Source: an uncultured Sulfitobacter sp. (GTDB taxonomy: Bacteria; Pseudomonadota; Alphaproteobacteria; Rhodobacterales; Rhodobacteraceae). Taken from it: 64,000 nt of DNA. The first letter of the stretch is position 1; each line of letters begins with the position of its first letter. The position numbers were made by a program, and so were the translations under genes. Shown piece by piece: positions 1 to 10,682 of this stretch. Location of the stretch: contig NZ_CANMQD010000004.1 of the NCBI RefSeq assembly GCF_947499945.1, positions 124,001 to 188,000 of the forward strand, given 5' to 3'. Under the pieces are notes generated by a model. It was not told the DNA's origin and made no database searches. It saw only the letters and a list, made by a program, of their open reading frames with translations.

Positions 1-273
1 GAAGATAAACGACAGAACGTCGAAATCTGCGTTAGCCCTGACGGTTCTTTGTTTCGCTACTATCTTATTGGTTGGATAGGCATGTGCGAGAGCGACTTCG
101 TATTTTACACTGACGGGGGGTATTGGTCCCGTGCGGAAATGTCCGGATATTACGACAGCGGCAAAGCATGCGAAGATGCTCCGCGGTCGGCTTTTCTGCT
201 GGTTGAGGTAAGTAGAGCTCCCAGTACCAACATTCATACAAACTCTGACACAAAAAAAGCCGCCTCAGGTTGA
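1..273 (+). CDS. Possible C-terminal end of an unidentified protein (partial)
   Basis: The first reading frame is open from base 1 to a TGA at 271-273, giving about 90 residues that start outside the window. The peptide is rich in Tyr, Gly and Ser and ends in a polar tail (TKKAASG). I recognise no family. Its last codons run through the hairpin of the terminator shared with gyrA, which is unusual for a real gene, so the frame may be accidental. It would be convergent with gyrA. Confidence 0.3.
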   Translation, partial: EDKRQNVEICVSPDGSLFRYYLIGWIGMCESDFVFYTDGGYWSRAEMSGYYDSGKACEDAPRSAFLLVEVSRAPSTNIHTNSDTKKAASG

Positions 274-285
274 AGCGGCTTTTTT
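252..285. terminator. Rho-independent terminator, probably bidirectional
   Basis: A-run, then GCCGC, a short inner stem TCA/TGA, GCGGC, then a T-run. The symmetric A7 and T6 flanks allow it to work in both directions. It lies 20 bases past the gyrA stop codon. Confidence 0.85.
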
Positions 286-304
286 ATTATTTTTAATGAG
301 AGGC

Positions 305-3097
305 TTACTCGGCGTCGCTAATGTCACCAGCGTCTTCGCCCTCGGCCTCGTCCCCTTGATCCGCAATCCAAGCCACAGACACGACAACTTCGTTCTTGCC
401 AGTATCAAAGACCTTCACACCACCTGCGGAGCGTGAGCGGAAGGAAATACCTTCAACCGGCACGCGGATCGACTGACCCTTGGAGGTGGCGAGCATGATC
501 TGATCGTCCATCTCCACAGGGAAGGAGGCCACGATCTCGCCGCCGCGCATTGCTTTGTCCATTGCTGTGACACCCATCCCGCCACGTCCGCGCAGGGGAT
601 AGTCGTGGCTTGAGCTAAGCTTACCCGCGCCGCCTGCTGTAATGGTGAGGATCAGATTTTCGGCTGCGGACATCTCGACGTAACGCTCGTTCGAGAAGTT
701 TGGATCAGCGGGGGCTGTTTCTTCGTCATCCTCGGACACTTCATCAGCAAGTCCTGCCATAGCACGGCGCATCTTGAGGTAGGCCGTCCGCTCCTCGGAA
801 GAGGCGTCGAAGTGACGAATGATCGACATGGAAACAACCTTGTCATCGCCAGAAAGTTTGATGCCACGTACACCAACCGAATTGCGGCTGTTGAACACCC
901 GCACGTCTGTCGCACGGAAGCGGATCGCGCGGCCAGAGTTTGTCGTAAGCATGACATCGTCGTCATTGCTGGCAATACGCGCATTGATCAGCGTCGTGCC
1001 TTCATGTTCATCCTCGAATTTCATTGCGATCTTGCCGTTACGCATGACGTTGGTGAAATCAGAGAGTTTGTTGCGGCGCACTGTACCTGCGGAAGTGGCA
1101 AACACCACTTGCAAGTCATCCCATTCCTTCTCGTCTCGGTCCACTGGCATGATCGCTGCTATGGAAACACCAACAGGGATTGGCAGAATGTTAACGATCG
1201 CCTTGCCCTTGGCCGTGCGGCTGCCCTGTGGCAGGCGCCATGTCTTGAGCTTGTAGACCATGCCGTCCGTCGTGAAGAACAACAGTTGCGTATGCGTATT
1301 TGCGACAAAGAGGGTGGTGACAACATCCTCTTCTTTGGTGGCCATGCCGGACACACCTTTGCCGCCGCGGCGTTGACTGCGGAAATCGGCAAGTGGCGTG
1401 CGTTTTATATAGCCGCCCGAGGTGACAGTTACGACCATATCGGCGCTCTCGATCAGGTCTTCGTCTTCCATGTCGCCAGACCAGTCGACAATCTGGGTCC
1501 GACGCGGCACTGCAAATAGCTCGCGGGTTTCTGCCAACTCGTCGCGGATGATCGACATGATACGGTCGCGTGATCCAAGGATCTCGAGGTATTCCTTGAT
1601 CTTGCTTGCCAGTTCTTCCAACTCGGTTGTTACTTCGTTCACGCCAATCTGGGTCAGACGTTGCAGGCGAAGTTCCAGAATGGCGCGGGCCTGAATTTCC
1701 GACAAATTATAGGTGCCATCAGAATTTGCGGTATGCGTGGGATCGTCGATCAACGCGATATAGGGCAAAATGTCTTCGGCAGGCCAGCGCCGGGTCATCA
1801 GCTTTTCGCGTGCCTCGGCAGCGTCAGCAGAAGAGCGGATGGTGGCGACAATCTCGTCGATGTTGGTGACGGCCACAGCCAGACCGCACAGGATGTGGGA
1901 CCGCTCACGCGCTTTGCGCAGCAGATGTGCCGTGCGACGAGCGACAACTTCCTCACGGAAGTCGATAAAGCAGGTGAGGAAACGTCTCAGGGTCAGCGTT
2001 TCGGGACGGCCCCCGTTGAGCGCCAGCATGTTGCAGCCGAAATAAGTCTGCATCGGCGTAAAGCGGAACAGCTGGTTCATTACCACTTCCGCAGTTGCAT
2101 CGCGCTTGAGTTCTACAACAACGCGCACGCCGTTGCGATCACTCTCGTCCTGCACATGGGCGATGCCTTCAATCTTCTTGTCGCGGGCTTGCTCCGCGAT
2201 CCGCTCGATCATCGTCGCCTTGTTCACCTGATAAGGGATCTCATCAATGACAATGGCCCAACGGTCTTTGCGGATTTCCTCGATGCGGGTCTTGGAGCGG
2301 ACGATGACGGAGCCGCGCCCCTCAAGGTATGCTTTGCGCGCGCCAGAGCGGCCCAGCATGATGCCGCCCGTTGGAAAGTCGGGGCCGGGCACATATTCGA
2401 TCAAGTCTTCGGAAGTTAGATCGGGGTTTTCGATCAGCGCAAGGCAGGCATCAATCACTTCGCCGAGGTTATGGGGCGGAATGTTCGTCGCCATACCCAC
2501 CGCGATACCGCCAGCGCCATTAACGAGCATGTTGGGGAAGCGAGCAGGGAGCACAGTCGGCTCACGGTCTTTGCCGTCATAGTTGTCTTGGAAATCAACG
2601 GTTTCTTTGTCGATATCCATAAGTAAAAATGCAGCAGGTTTATCCATCCGCACTTCAGTATACCGCATAGCAGCGGCGTTATCGCCATCCATCGAGCCAA
2701 AGTTGCCTTGGCCGTCGAGCAGAGGCAGCGACATTGCAAAATCCTGCGCCATGCGGACAAGTGCGTCATAGATCGCTGAGTCGCCATGCGGGTGATATTT
2801 ACCCATTACATCGCCAACGCCGCGCGCCGATTTACGGTACGCTTTGTCGTGCGTATTGCCCGCCTCGTGCATCGCATACAGGATGCGGCGGTGAACGGGT
2901 TTCAGACCATCACGCAAGTCAGGGATCGCGCGCGATACAATGACTGACATCGCATAGTCGAGATAGCTGGTGCGCATCTCGTGCTCGATCGTCACCGATG
3001 GGCCGTCATAAACGGGCCGTGCGGGGAGGTTTTCGTCTGCGTTTTCAGGTGTTTCCGGCGTATCGGTCAAAGTCTGTCCCAGCTTGGCTGATGTCAT
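305..3097 (-). CDS. gyrA: DNA gyrase subunit A
   Basis: Gyrase A is the DNA breakage-reunion subunit of the type II topoisomerase that introduces negative supercoils. At 930 residues the length suits alphaproteobacterial GyrA. The N-terminal topoisomerase IV/GyrA domain contains the catalytic tyrosine in AAAMRYTEV (Tyr146). The quinolone-resistance region reads [10 protein letters not shown], with the wild-type Ser (107) and Asp (111) equivalent to E. coli Ser83 and Asp87, so no target-site resistance is predicted. The GyrA box QRRGGKG, which marks gyrase rather than topoisomerase IV, opens the C-terminal beta-pinwheel. The tail after the pinwheel is acidic (Glu/Asp rich). It stands alone as a monocistron, with the terminator just downstream. 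Confidence 0.98.
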   Translation of the reverse strand: MTSAKLGQTLTDTPETPENADENLPARPVYDGPSVTIEHEMRTSYLDYAMSVIVSRAIPDLRDGLKPVHRRILYAMHEAGNTHDKAYRKSARGVGDVMGKYHPHGDSAIYDALVRMAQDFAMSLPLLDGQGNFGSMDGDNAAAMRYTEVRMDKPAAFLLMDIDKETVDFQDNYDGKDREPTVLPARFPNMLVNGAGGIAVGMATNIPPHNLGEVIDACLALIENPDLTSEDLIEYVPGPDFPTGGIMLGRSGARKAYLEGRGSVIVRSKTRIEEIRKDRWAIVIDEIPYQVNKATMIERIAEQARDKKIEGIAHVQDESDRNGVRVVVELKRDATAEVVMNQLFRFTPMQTYFGCNMLALNGGRPETLTLRRFLTCFIDFREEVVARRTAHLLRKARERSHILCGLAVAVTNIDEIVATIRSSADAAEAREKLMTRRWPAEDILPYIALIDDPTHTANSDGTYNLSEIQARAILELRLQRLTQIGVNEVTTELEELASKIKEYLEILGSRDRIMSIIRDELAETRELFAVPRRTQIVDWSGDMEDEDLIESADMVVTVTSGGYIKRTPLADFRSQRRGGKGVSGMATKEEDVVTTLFVANTHTQLLFFTTDGMVYKLKTWRLPQGSRTAKGKAIVNILPIPVGVSIAAIMPVDRDEKEWDDLQVVFATSAGTVRRNKLSDFTNVMRNGKIAMKFEDEHEGTTLINARIASNDDDVMLTTNSGRAIRFRATDVRVFNSRNSVGVRGIKLSGDDKVVSMSIIRHFDASSEERTAYLKMRRAMAGLADEVSEDDEETAPADPNFSNERYVEMSAAENLILTITAGGAGKLSSSHDYPLRGRGGMGVTAMDKAMRGGEIVASFPVEMDDQIMLATSKGQSIRVPVEGISFRSRSAGGVKVFDTGKNEVVVSVAWIADQGDEAEGEDAGDISDAE

Positions 3098-3336
3098 CTA
3101 TATCTTGCGATATACTATAGCGCGAAGCCCATATGAGGTGCAATCCTATTGCGCCTCTGAAGTCCCTTGATCTTCACCCCTTACGGTAAGGTGCTGATCT
3201 AAAATAACAATTACTCTCAGTCCTTTGCGGGACATATGGTTGTCCGAACAGTAGCGTTGTGTACCTCTGACGCCACGTTACAGTTCAGTCGTCAAAATCA
3301 TGGTCTAAGGTATCAAAAACCAAAGGGAGAGATGCT

Positions 3337-4401
3337 GTGCAACGCTTGCTTACGGATCATAAAACCATCACTGAAACACGGCTGGAAGATGTGGCGCCAG
3401 ATTCCTGCGGAGCAGGGCAGGCGCGGCTAAAGTTAGAGAGTTTTGCGCTCACGGCCAACAACGTGACTTATGCGGCCTCGGGTTTTGCCATCGGCTATTG
3501 GCACTTCTTTCCCACGGGCATCGATGGCATGGGGCTAGTGCCTGTCTGGGGCACGGCAGAAGTCATCGAAAGCAATAGCGACTATCTGGCCGTTGGCACG
3601 CGCCTTTACGGATTCTATCCGCTGGCTGAAGAATTAGTGATCACCGCAGAGAAAGACGGTCATGGTGGTTTTATTGATGCCGCTCCACACCGTGCAGAGC
3701 TACCTGCGGTTTATAACCGCTATACCCCCGTGCGCAGCGCAGAGAAGGCACAGGACCATATGCGGGCCTTGCTTCAGCCGCTGCTGGCAACCTCCTATCT
3801 GCTGTTTGACTGGTTAATGGACAATCAGCGCTTCGGGGCCGACCAAATTATCGTTGGTTCGGCTTCCTCCAAAACAGGGTTGGGGCTGTGTAAGTATCTG
3901 GCCGAACCCGAAGACCGCACCTACAAAATCATCGGACTTACGTCAGAGCGCAACCGCGCCTTTGTTGAAGGGCTGGGTGCTTGTGATCTGGTGCTGACCT
4001 ATGACGAGATTGCCAAACTGCCGCAGCAGTCCTCCGTCTATGTGGATATGTCCGGCAATGCTGCTGTAAAGGCGGAGGTGCACAGCACACTTGGCGCACA
4101 TCTAAAACATTCCTCCGCCGTGGGGATCAGCCATTGGGACCAGTTCAATCCCCAAAATGTGGTGGAAGGGGTCAAGCCGCAGTTCTTTTTCGCGCCGGCC
4201 CAGATCGCCAAACGCCGAGAAGAATGGGGACCAGGTGTGATGGAAAAACAAATCACCCAAGCTTGGAAACGGCTGGCCGGTGATGCGGGAGGCTGGCTCA
4301 ACGTAAAGGTCCATGACGGGATCGGCGAGGCGGCGGCTGTTTATAGTGCGTTAGCTGATGGCACCGCCAATCCGCGCGATGGTCATATCATTCAGCTTTA
4401 G
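3337..4401 (+). CDS. DUF2855 family protein
   Basis: 354 residues starting at a GTG; the AAGGGAGA ribosome-binding site at 3323-3330 decides this start. The sequence matches the DUF2855 family, which resembles medium-chain dehydrogenase/reductases: an N-terminal part with the GFAIGYWHFFP segment, then a Rossmann-like stretch (IIVGSASSKTGLG) followed by TYKIIGLTS and VYVDMSGN, as in quinone-reductase-like folds. No zinc-ligand set of classical alcohol dehydrogenases is visible. The substrate is unknown. It converges on the radical SAM gene with only 3 bases between the stops. Confidence 0.8.
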   Translation: MQRLLTDHKTITETRLEDVAPDSCGAGQARLKLESFALTANNVTYAASGFAIGYWHFFPTGIDGMGLVPVWGTAEVIESNSDYLAVGTRLYGFYPLAEELVITAEKDGHGGFIDAAPHRAELPAVYNRYTPVRSAEKAQDHMRALLQPLLATSYLLFDWLMDNQRFGADQIIVGSASSKTGLGLCKYLAEPEDRTYKIIGLTSERNRAFVEGLGACDLVLTYDEIAKLPQQSSVYVDMSGNAAVKAEVHSTLGAHLKHSSAVGISHWDQFNPQNVVEGVKPQFFFAPAQIAKRREEWGPGVMEKQITQAWKRLAGDAGGWLNVKVHDGIGEAAAVYSALADGTANPRDGHIIQL

Positions 4402-4404
4402 CGA

Positions 4405-5352
4405 TCAGGCGGAGCAACTTGCTCCACCCAAAACGCAAAACTTTGCACAATGAGGATGGTTGAGCGCCACATCGCGCTCTGCCTCCTCAAGCGTTTCACC
4501 CAATTCAAACTCAGCGGCATAGGGCAGCAGGGTACAAGCCAGCACAGCGGGTTTATCTGCACCGCGCCTTTTGACCACCATACGGGAGGAGGCGCACATC
4601 ACCGCGTCAGGTGATTTATCCAAGATGCCCCAACATGCTGTGGTAATTTCAGGGACTTCCACCGCTTCATCCATTTCTGGAAAAAGCACAGTGACTGCAG
4701 GATTGTACGCGTCGATGTTAAAGTCATTCTCTGCATAAAACGCCGCGTATCCTGCGCGGCTGTCGCTATCCGTATCGGCGAAAACCGAGCGTCCCGCGAC
4801 AGCCATGGTAAATCCGTTATCAGAAAGCCATTTCATGCCAATAAGTGTCTTGTCAAAACTGCCATCGCCACGCTCCGCATCGTGCAATTTACGATTGTAG
4901 TGATCGACTGAAATCCGCAATGTCAGCTTATCAGGGTAGGCGGCCTGTAGTCGCAGCAACCCTTCACGCATCTTCTTGCGCATCATGGGCAGCATGGCAT
5001 TGGTCAGGATCAGAACATCATAACCGCGCTCAAGCGAAGCTTCGGTGATTTCGATCATCTGGGGGTTCATAAACGGCTCGCCACCCGTAAAGGCAATCTC
5101 GCGCACACCCCAGTTCCGCACCTCAAGCTGGTTGAGGTAATCGCGCACTTCATCCGCAGTGATATAAACCAGCGCGTCATTGGTCGGGCTGGACAGGATA
5201 TAGCAGTTGGCACACTCGATATTGCACAGCGTGCCAGTGTTGAACCACAAAGTTTGCGGATTACTCAAGGCAACTGTCGCGCGATCTTCGCCTTTGGCTG
5301 TCAGCTTGGGATCTTGAAATTTCCCGTGATTGGCCAAGGGTATATCTTTCAT
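4405..5352 (-). CDS. Radical SAM protein
   Basis: 315 residues. The 4Fe-4S radical SAM motif CX3CX2C is present as CNIECANC (Cys43, 47, 50), followed by the SAM-binding GGEP at 90-93 and a TIM-barrel pattern (VLILTNAM, LRISVDHY). The C-terminus carries extra cysteines (Cys302, 306, 313, in CAKFC and ASC) plus two cysteines near residues 240-270, which suggests a second auxiliary iron-sulfur cluster of SPASM-like type. The substrate cannot be read from the sequence; no peptide precursor or quinohemoprotein partner is visible next door. It starts 246 bases from zwf and is transcribed divergently from it. Confidence 0.85.
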   Translation of the reverse strand: MKDIPLANHGKFQDPKLTAKGEDRATVALSNPQTLWFNTGTLCNIECANCYILSSPTNDALVYITADEVRDYLNQLEVRNWGVREIAFTGGEPFMNPQMIEITEASLERGYDVLILTNAMLPMMRKKMREGLLRLQAAYPDKLTLRISVDHYNRKLHDAERGDGSFDKTLIGMKWLSDNGFTMAVAGRSVFADTDSDSRAGYAAFYAENDFNIDAYNPAVTVLFPEMDEAVEVPEITTACWGILDKSPDAVMCASSRMVVKRRGADKPAVLACTLLPYAAEFELGETLEEAERDVALNHPHCAKFCVLGGASCSA

Positions 5353-5598
5353 CGGGCGTGACCTCTTAATCTCATATCTCTTCGTTTCGCCTTGGGTATG
5401 ACATTGCTAGGGTCAAGAAAAGACCCAGTTAGGCTCTGCACGTTCTTGTGAACTGTGGAAATTTGTATATGTTTGCGCTAACATGTGGTGGTATTAATCC
5501 GTTAGGCGCGTATTTGGCGGTTCCAAACACGCTCTGGCGGGGTAGTATTTGACAACACAACTCATGTCCAATGGCGTAAGAAATATAAGGCAAAAGTT

Positions 5599-7068
5599 AT
5601 GGTCTCTCGCGTAATACCTGTTGATTTGTTTGATCTGGTGATCTTTGGCGGCACGGGTGATCTGGCGCGGCGCAAAATTTTGCCGGGCCTGTTTCGCAGA
5701 TATTGCTCAGGTCAGATGCCAAGTGACGCGCGGGTCATCGGTGCCGCGCGAAGTGAGATGGACACCGCAGGCTACCGCGACATGGTGCGCGAAGCGATTG
5801 ACGAGTTTGGCGGCGGCCAACCCTATGAGGCGGCACAACTTGAAGGGTTCCTGAAACAGCTCGAATATGTCGCCATTGACGCCTTGGGCGAACAGGGCTG
5901 GCCCGAATTGCAGGCCTTTATGGCGGGGACGGACCGCGTCGAGGTCTACTACTTCTCTGTCGCACCTTCCTTGTTCGGCGATATTGCGGAGCGGCTTCAA
6001 AAATGGAGCATGGCCGATGATCAGGCACGGATCGTTGTGGAAAAACCTTTTGGTCGCGATCTAGAGACTGCGCGTGCGTTGAATAAGACGCTGGCCACGT
6101 ATTTCAACGAAGACCAGATTTACCGCATCGACCACTATCTTGGCAAAGAGACGGTTCAGAACCTTATGGCTGTCCGGTTTGGCAATATGCTGTTCGAGCC
6201 GTTGTGGAACAGCCAATATGTCGATCACATCCAGATCACCGTAGCCGAGACAGTCGGCGTTGGCGGACGTGGCGAGTATTACGATCAATCAGGTGCTATG
6301 CGCGACATGGTGCAAAACCATCTGATGCAGCTGCTCTGCCTGATCGCGATGGAACCGCCGGCACGTTTTTCTCCTGATGCTGTGCGCGATGAAAAGCTTA
6401 AAGTTATTCGCGCCCTTGATCCTGTAGCACCTTACCACATCGTGCGCGGCCAATATGAGGCTGATCCAGCTGATCCAGAGGGCAGCCCGGGTTACCGGAC
6501 AGCTGTTGATAACCCGCGGTCGCGCACAGAAAGCTTTATCGCCCTGCGCACGGAAATCAGCAATTGGCGATGGGCAGGGACCCCGTTTTATCTGCGCACG
6601 GGCAAACGTATGGCCGCGCGCTCCTCCGAGATCACCGTGGTGTTCAAAGACACGCCGCACAGCATTTTTGGCGATGATGCAGGTCGCCACCGTAATGTGC
6701 TGTCTATCCGCTTGCAACCCAATGAGGGGATTACCCTCGGCGTGACCATCAAGGAGCCGGGTCCGGGCGGTATGCGCCTGATCGATGTACCGTTGGATAT
6801 GTCTTATGCCGAGGCAATAAATCCTGACGATGTCGAGCATGTCGATGCATATGAGCGGCTAATTATGGATGTGATCCGTGGCAACCAGACTTTGTTCATG
6901 CGCGGGGACGAGGTTGAAGCTGCTTGGGCGTGGACCGATCCGATCATCGAAGGCTGGCGGTCGCGCAACGAAGTGCCAAAACCTTATGAAAACGGCAGCA
7001 ATGGCCCCATTGATGCAACAGAACTCTTGCGCCGTGAAGGGCGCGCATGGCGACAGGTGACTGAATGA
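5599..7068 (+). CDS. zwf: Glucose-6-phosphate 1-dehydrogenase
   Basis: Oxidises glucose-6-phosphate to 6-phosphogluconolactone with NAD(P)+, the entry step of the Entner-Doudoroff and oxidative pentose phosphate routes. 489 residues, as usual for bacterial G6PDH. The coenzyme loop is GGTGDLA (17-23) and the active-site signature RIDHYLGKE is at 176-184, with the catalytic histidine at 179. The start ATG is preceded by an AAGG site. It opens the zwf-pgl-pgi operon: its TGA overlaps the pgl ATG in an ATGA quartet. This is the usual marine roseobacter arrangement for feeding glucose into the Entner-Doudoroff pathway; edd and eda are not in the window. Confidence 0.97.
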   Translation: MVSRVIPVDLFDLVIFGGTGDLARRKILPGLFRRYCSGQMPSDARVIGAARSEMDTAGYRDMVREAIDEFGGGQPYEAAQLEGFLKQLEYVAIDALGEQGWPELQAFMAGTDRVEVYYFSVAPSLFGDIAERLQKWSMADDQARIVVEKPFGRDLETARALNKTLATYFNEDQIYRIDHYLGKETVQNLMAVRFGNMLFEPLWNSQYVDHIQITVAETVGVGGRGEYYDQSGAMRDMVQNHLMQLLCLIAMEPPARFSPDAVRDEKLKVIRALDPVAPYHIVRGQYEADPADPEGSPGYRTAVDNPRSRTESFIALRTEISNWRWAGTPFYLRTGKRMAARSSEITVVFKDTPHSIFGDDAGRHRNVLSIRLQPNEGITLGVTIKEPGPGGMRLIDVPLDMSYAEAINPDDVEHVDAYERLIMDVIRGNQTLFMRGDEVEAAWAWTDPIIEGWRSRNEVPKPYENGSNGPIDATELLRREGRAWRQVTE

Positions 7069-7739
7069 AACTGATTGAATATCCATCGGCCCCACAGATG
7101 ATGGGCAAAGTAGCAAAGGCGCTTGCGGCCTCTCTTCAAAAGGCATTGGACGCATCTGCCAAAGTGACTTTTGCCGTGCCAGGTGGCACCACGCCAGGTC
7201 CGGTATTTGATGCATTGAGTGACATCGACCTGGATTGGTCCCGAGTGCATGTCCTGCTTACGGACGAGCGTTGGGTTCCAGAGACGCACGCGCAGTCAAA
7301 CGCAGCTCTTATCCGCGCACGTTTGCTGACCGGCAAAGCGGCCAAAGCAGTTTTCACCCCGTATTATACTGCAGACTCCGAGATTGATGCGGCAGCAGCG
7401 GCTCTGTCTGATAATCTGTCTGCACTGCAACCTATTGATGTCATGCTATTGGGGATGGGCGCCGACATGCATACCGCGTCGCTTTTTCCCGGCGCTGCGG
7501 GTCTGGAAGAAGCGATGGCGACCGATGCACCTATGTTCTTGCCCGTTCGTATGGCAGGGCAGGCAGTGATGCGGTTCAGCTTGACGGCGCCTGCATTACG
7601 CAGTGCTTTGGACACACATCTGTTGATTACAGGCACAGACAAACGCGCCGCTTTGGAGCGTGCTGCGTCACTGTCAGAGGCGCTTGCCCCAGTGAACACA
7701 GTGCTGCCAAACGCAACTGTGCATTGGAGCGCGTCATGA
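7065..7739 (+). CDS. pgl: 6-phosphogluconolactonase
   Basis: Hydrolyses 6-phosphogluconolactone made by Zwf. 224 residues with the glucosamine/6-phosphogluconolactonase fold: phosphate-binding segment [14 protein letters not shown], then [10 protein letters not shown] (a hallmark of this family) and the active-site region [15 protein letters not shown]. Here the usual DGH of the family reads [11 protein letters not shown], so Met and His take the place of the common Gly-His pair. It is translationally coupled on both sides by 4-base ATGA overlaps with zwf and pgi. Confidence 0.95.
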   Translation: MKLIEYPSAPQMMGKVAKALAASLQKALDASAKVTFAVPGGTTPGPVFDALSDIDLDWSRVHVLLTDERWVPETHAQSNAALIRARLLTGKAAKAVFTPYYTADSEIDAAAAALSDNLSALQPIDVMLLGMGADMHTASLFPGAAGLEEAMATDAPMFLPVRMAGQAVMRFSLTAPALRSALDTHLLITGTDKRAALERAASLSEALAPVNTVLPNATVHWSAS

Positions 7740-9325
7740 ACCACTGGAATGCACTGGCCGACAAACACCAAGCTGTAAACGATCGCCCGATCAAGCAATT
7801 GTTCGAAGATCCCAGCCGCGCAAAGAACTTTTCCGCGCAAGCGGGTGATATGTACTTCGATTTTTCCAAGACCAACATTGATGCGGAAACACTTGAAGCA
7901 CTTCTGGCATTGGCCAGCGAGATGAAAGTGCCCGAGACGCGCGAAGCAATGTTTCAGGGCGCGCGGATAAACGAGACTGAAGACCGCGCCGTGCTCCATA
8001 CCGCCTTGCGCAACCTCGATGGTGAACCGGTCATGGTCGACGGTGCGGATGTCATGCCGGAAGTGCTGGATACTTTGGCCGCCATGCGCACTTTTGCTGA
8101 AAAAATTCGCGGCGGTCACTTTACCGATGTGGTGAACATTGGCATTGGAGGTTCGGATTTGGGGCCTGCGATGGCGGTTTGCGCACTGGCACCGTATCAT
8201 GACGGGCCGCGCTGCCATTTCGTCTCCAACGTTGATGGCGCTGATATTGCGGACAAGTTGCGCGATCTTGATGCCAAGACGACGCTGGTGATTGTCGCCT
8301 CCAAAACCTTCACCACAATCGAGACGATGACAAATGCGCGTACAGCACGAGCATGGATGATCGACCACGGCGGCGATCCGGCCAAGCAGTTTGCCGCCCT
8401 GAGCACGGCACCAGACAAGACGGTAGAATTCGGCATCGATCCTGCCCATGTCTTCGGATTTCAGGATTGGGTCGGGGGGCGCTATTCGATGTGGGGGCCA
8501 ATCGGCCTGTCTTTGATGATCGCCATCGGGCCGAAAGCCTTTGATGCCTTCTTGCGCGGGGCACAGGATATGGACAGGCATTTCCGTGCGGCTGATCTGC
8601 AGGAAAACCTGCCTGTGCTGCTGGCGCTTGTGGGCATCTGGCACAACCAGATTTGCGACTATGCCACCCGTGCGGTTTTACCTTACGACGAGCGTTTGAA
8701 CATGCTGCCCAGTTATCTCCAACAGCTCGAAATGGAATCTAACGGCAAGGGTGTGATGCGCAGCGGCGACGACAGTCCACGCCATACCGGCCCCGTTGTC
8801 TGGGGCGCCTCCGGCACCAATGGCCAGCATGCATTTTATCAGCTGATCCACCAAGGGACGCGGGTGATCCCTTGTGAATTCATGCTTGCGGCCCAGGGCC
8901 ATGAGCCTGAGCTGGCCCATCATCACCAGTTGCTTGTGGCCAACTGCCTCGCGCAATCAAAGGCGCTGATGCAGGGGCGCACTCTGGACGAAGCGCGCGC
9001 GATCGTGGCGGCAAAAGGGTTTGAGGGCGATGACCTTGAGCGGCAGGCCTGCCACCGCGTGTTCCCTGGCAACAGGCCTTCTACAACGCTGCTCTATCCC
9101 CAGCTTGATCCGTTCACTTTGGGCCAGATCATCGCGCTCTATGAGCACCGCGTTTTTGTAGAAGGGGTCATCCTCGACATTATCTCGTTTGATCAATGGG
9201 GGGTCGAGTTGGGCAAAGAGCTGGCAACGACATTGCAACCGGTAGTCGACGGCACAAAAGACACATCTGGCGAAGACAGCTCAACCGCTGCATTAGTTGA
9301 TTTTATTCACCGCCACAGCGCCTGA
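7736..9325 (+). CDS. pgi: Glucose-6-phosphate isomerase
   Basis: Interconverts glucose-6-phosphate and fructose-6-phosphate. The start at 7736 (peptide [10 protein letters not shown]) overlaps the pgl stop as ATGA; an ATG 12 bases earlier is less likely. 529 residues. The SIS-type sugar isomerase signatures are complete: [13 protein letters not shown], the substrate loop with [10 protein letters not shown], and [12 protein letters not shown] with the catalytic residues. As the last gene of the zwf-pgl-pgi operon it lets fructose-6-phosphate cycle back into the Entner-Doudoroff route. It ends 7 bases from the convergent antiporter gene. Confidence 0.97.
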   Translation: MNHWNALADKHQAVNDRPIKQLFEDPSRAKNFSAQAGDMYFDFSKTNIDAETLEALLALASEMKVPETREAMFQGARINETEDRAVLHTALRNLDGEPVMVDGADVMPEVLDTLAAMRTFAEKIRGGHFTDVVNIGIGGSDLGPAMAVCALAPYHDGPRCHFVSNVDGADIADKLRDLDAKTTLVIVASKTFTTIETMTNARTARAWMIDHGGDPAKQFAALSTAPDKTVEFGIDPAHVFGFQDWVGGRYSMWGPIGLSLMIAIGPKAFDAFLRGAQDMDRHFRAADLQENLPVLLALVGIWHNQICDYATRAVLPYDERLNMLPSYLQQLEMESNGKGVMRSGDDSPRHTGPVVWGASGTNGQHAFYQLIHQGTRVIPCEFMLAAQGHEPELAHHHQLLVANCLAQSKALMQGRTLDEARAIVAAKGFEGDDLERQACHRVFPGNRPSTTLLYPQLDPFTLGQIIALYEHRVFVEGVILDIISFDQWGVELGKELATTLQPVVDGTKDTSGEDSSTAALVDFIHRHSA

Positions 9326-9332
9326 ATTTGCG

Positions 9333-10589
9333 CTACATCATGTCGGGAGCGCGTCCAACGCGGTTGGCCAATCGGGCAACCGTCAGCCCCTGCACGATGA
9401 TCGAAAATATGACGACGACATAGGTACAGGTCAGGATCAGCGGCTTCCATTCCCCCTCAGGCAACGACAGGGCGAGGGCGACAGAAATGCCCCCCTTCAG
9501 ACCGCCCCAAGTCATGATTGGAATGACACCAGCATTAAAACTGCGGAAGGGGCGCAAAAGGGTGATCGGCACAGCGACAGCTACAAAACGTGCGAGCAAT
9601 GCCAATGCAATCGCCGCCGTCGCAGTGAGCAGCACATTATCATCAAAGGCAATTGCAAAGACTTCAAACCCAATGAGCAGGAACAATACCGCATTCAAAA
9701 TCTCGTCAATCAGCTCCCAAAATCCTGCGACATAGGTGCGGGTTTGCTCTGACATTCCCTTGGATGTGCCCACATCTCCAATCAATAACCCCGCGCAAAC
9801 TGCCATAATCGGCGCTGAAACATGGAGCCAGACCGCTAACTCATATCCGCCAAAGGCAAGGCCAAGAGTCAGCAACACTTCGAGCGGGTAGTCGTCGATG
9901 CGGCGCATCACACGGAACGTCAGCCACCCTAGCACAAGTCCGAGAACAGCACCTCCTACAGCCTCTTGGAAAAATAGAATTGCCGCACCAGCCAAAGGGT
10001 TGGAAGCAGGACCATGGGCATCTGCGGCAGGGAAGGCGAGCCCGACCAGCACCAAAAATACAACATATCCGACACCGTCGTTAAACAGGCTCTCGCCCGC
10101 GATTTTGGTTTCCAACGCTTTGGGCAAATCCGCCTCGCGCAAAACACCCAAGACAGCGACAGGATCGGTGGGCGAAATCAAGGCGCCAAACACCATCGCC
10201 ACCAGCAGCGGCATCCCCGTGAGCCATGAAAATCCGAAACCGACGATGACAGTAGAGAGCGCAATCCCGAGTGTCGCCATAAGAAACACAACACGCCATT
10301 GCGCTTTTAGATCACCCAATTTGACGTGAAGTGCTCCGGCGAACAGCAAAAGCCCCAGCATCCCTTCGAGCAGCGCCTCGGAGAAATCAATGCCCGTCAC
10401 GATCCCGCGCACTGTGTCGGCAATGCCAAGCGAAGGGAAAACCAGATCAGCGCCCAGCAACACAAATGAGGCCAGCAAGGACACAACCAGAACGCCAATC
10501 GCCGATGGCATCTTGAGAAACAGATGGTTGATTGCCCCAAATCCACCCGCGAGCACAATGAGAAGCGATGTTATTTGTAAAAATGTCAT
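9333..10589 (-). CDS. Cation:proton antiporter, CPA1 (NhaP-like) family
   Basis: A 418-residue inner-membrane protein that should exchange Na+ or K+ for protons. The start at 10589 (MTFLQITSLLIVLAG) places the first membrane helix at the N-terminus; an upstream in-frame start would only add 19 polar residues. About twelve hydrophobic helices are visible. The core ion-binding motif of the CPA1 family reads FGALISPTDPVAVLGVL (with the Asp of TDP), followed by ESLFNDGVGYVVF, in which Asn-Asp is the conserved pair of helix 5. A later GLKGGISVALALSLP matches helix 11. No cytoplasmic regulatory domain follows. Confidence 0.92.
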   Translation of the reverse strand: MTFLQITSLLIVLAGGFGAINHLFLKMPSAIGVLVVSLLASFVLLGADLVFPSLGIADTVRGIVTGIDFSEALLEGMLGLLLFAGALHVKLGDLKAQWRVVFLMATLGIALSTVIVGFGFSWLTGMPLLVAMVFGALISPTDPVAVLGVLREADLPKALETKIAGESLFNDGVGYVVFLVLVGLAFPAADAHGPASNPLAGAAILFFQEAVGGAVLGLVLGWLTFRVMRRIDDYPLEVLLTLGLAFGGYELAVWLHVSAPIMAVCAGLLIGDVGTSKGMSEQTRTYVAGFWELIDEILNAVLFLLIGFEVFAIAFDDNVLLTATAAIALALLARFVAVAVPITLLRPFRSFNAGVIPIMTWGGLKGGISVALALSLPEGEWKPLILTCTYVVVIFSIIVQGLTVARLANRVGRAPDMM

Positions 10590-10682
10590 AGGCCGCGCTC
10601 CAATTGTGTCGGCCGCTTTGGTTGCACGGCTGTTGGGGAGGCGCAATGCTTTGCACAGAGCTGACGTATTTGGTCACTGCGA

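Noticed and set aside
7364-8644. Long minus-strand open frame of 426 codons
   Set aside because: Antisense to pgl and pgi, both of which show complete enzyme motifs.
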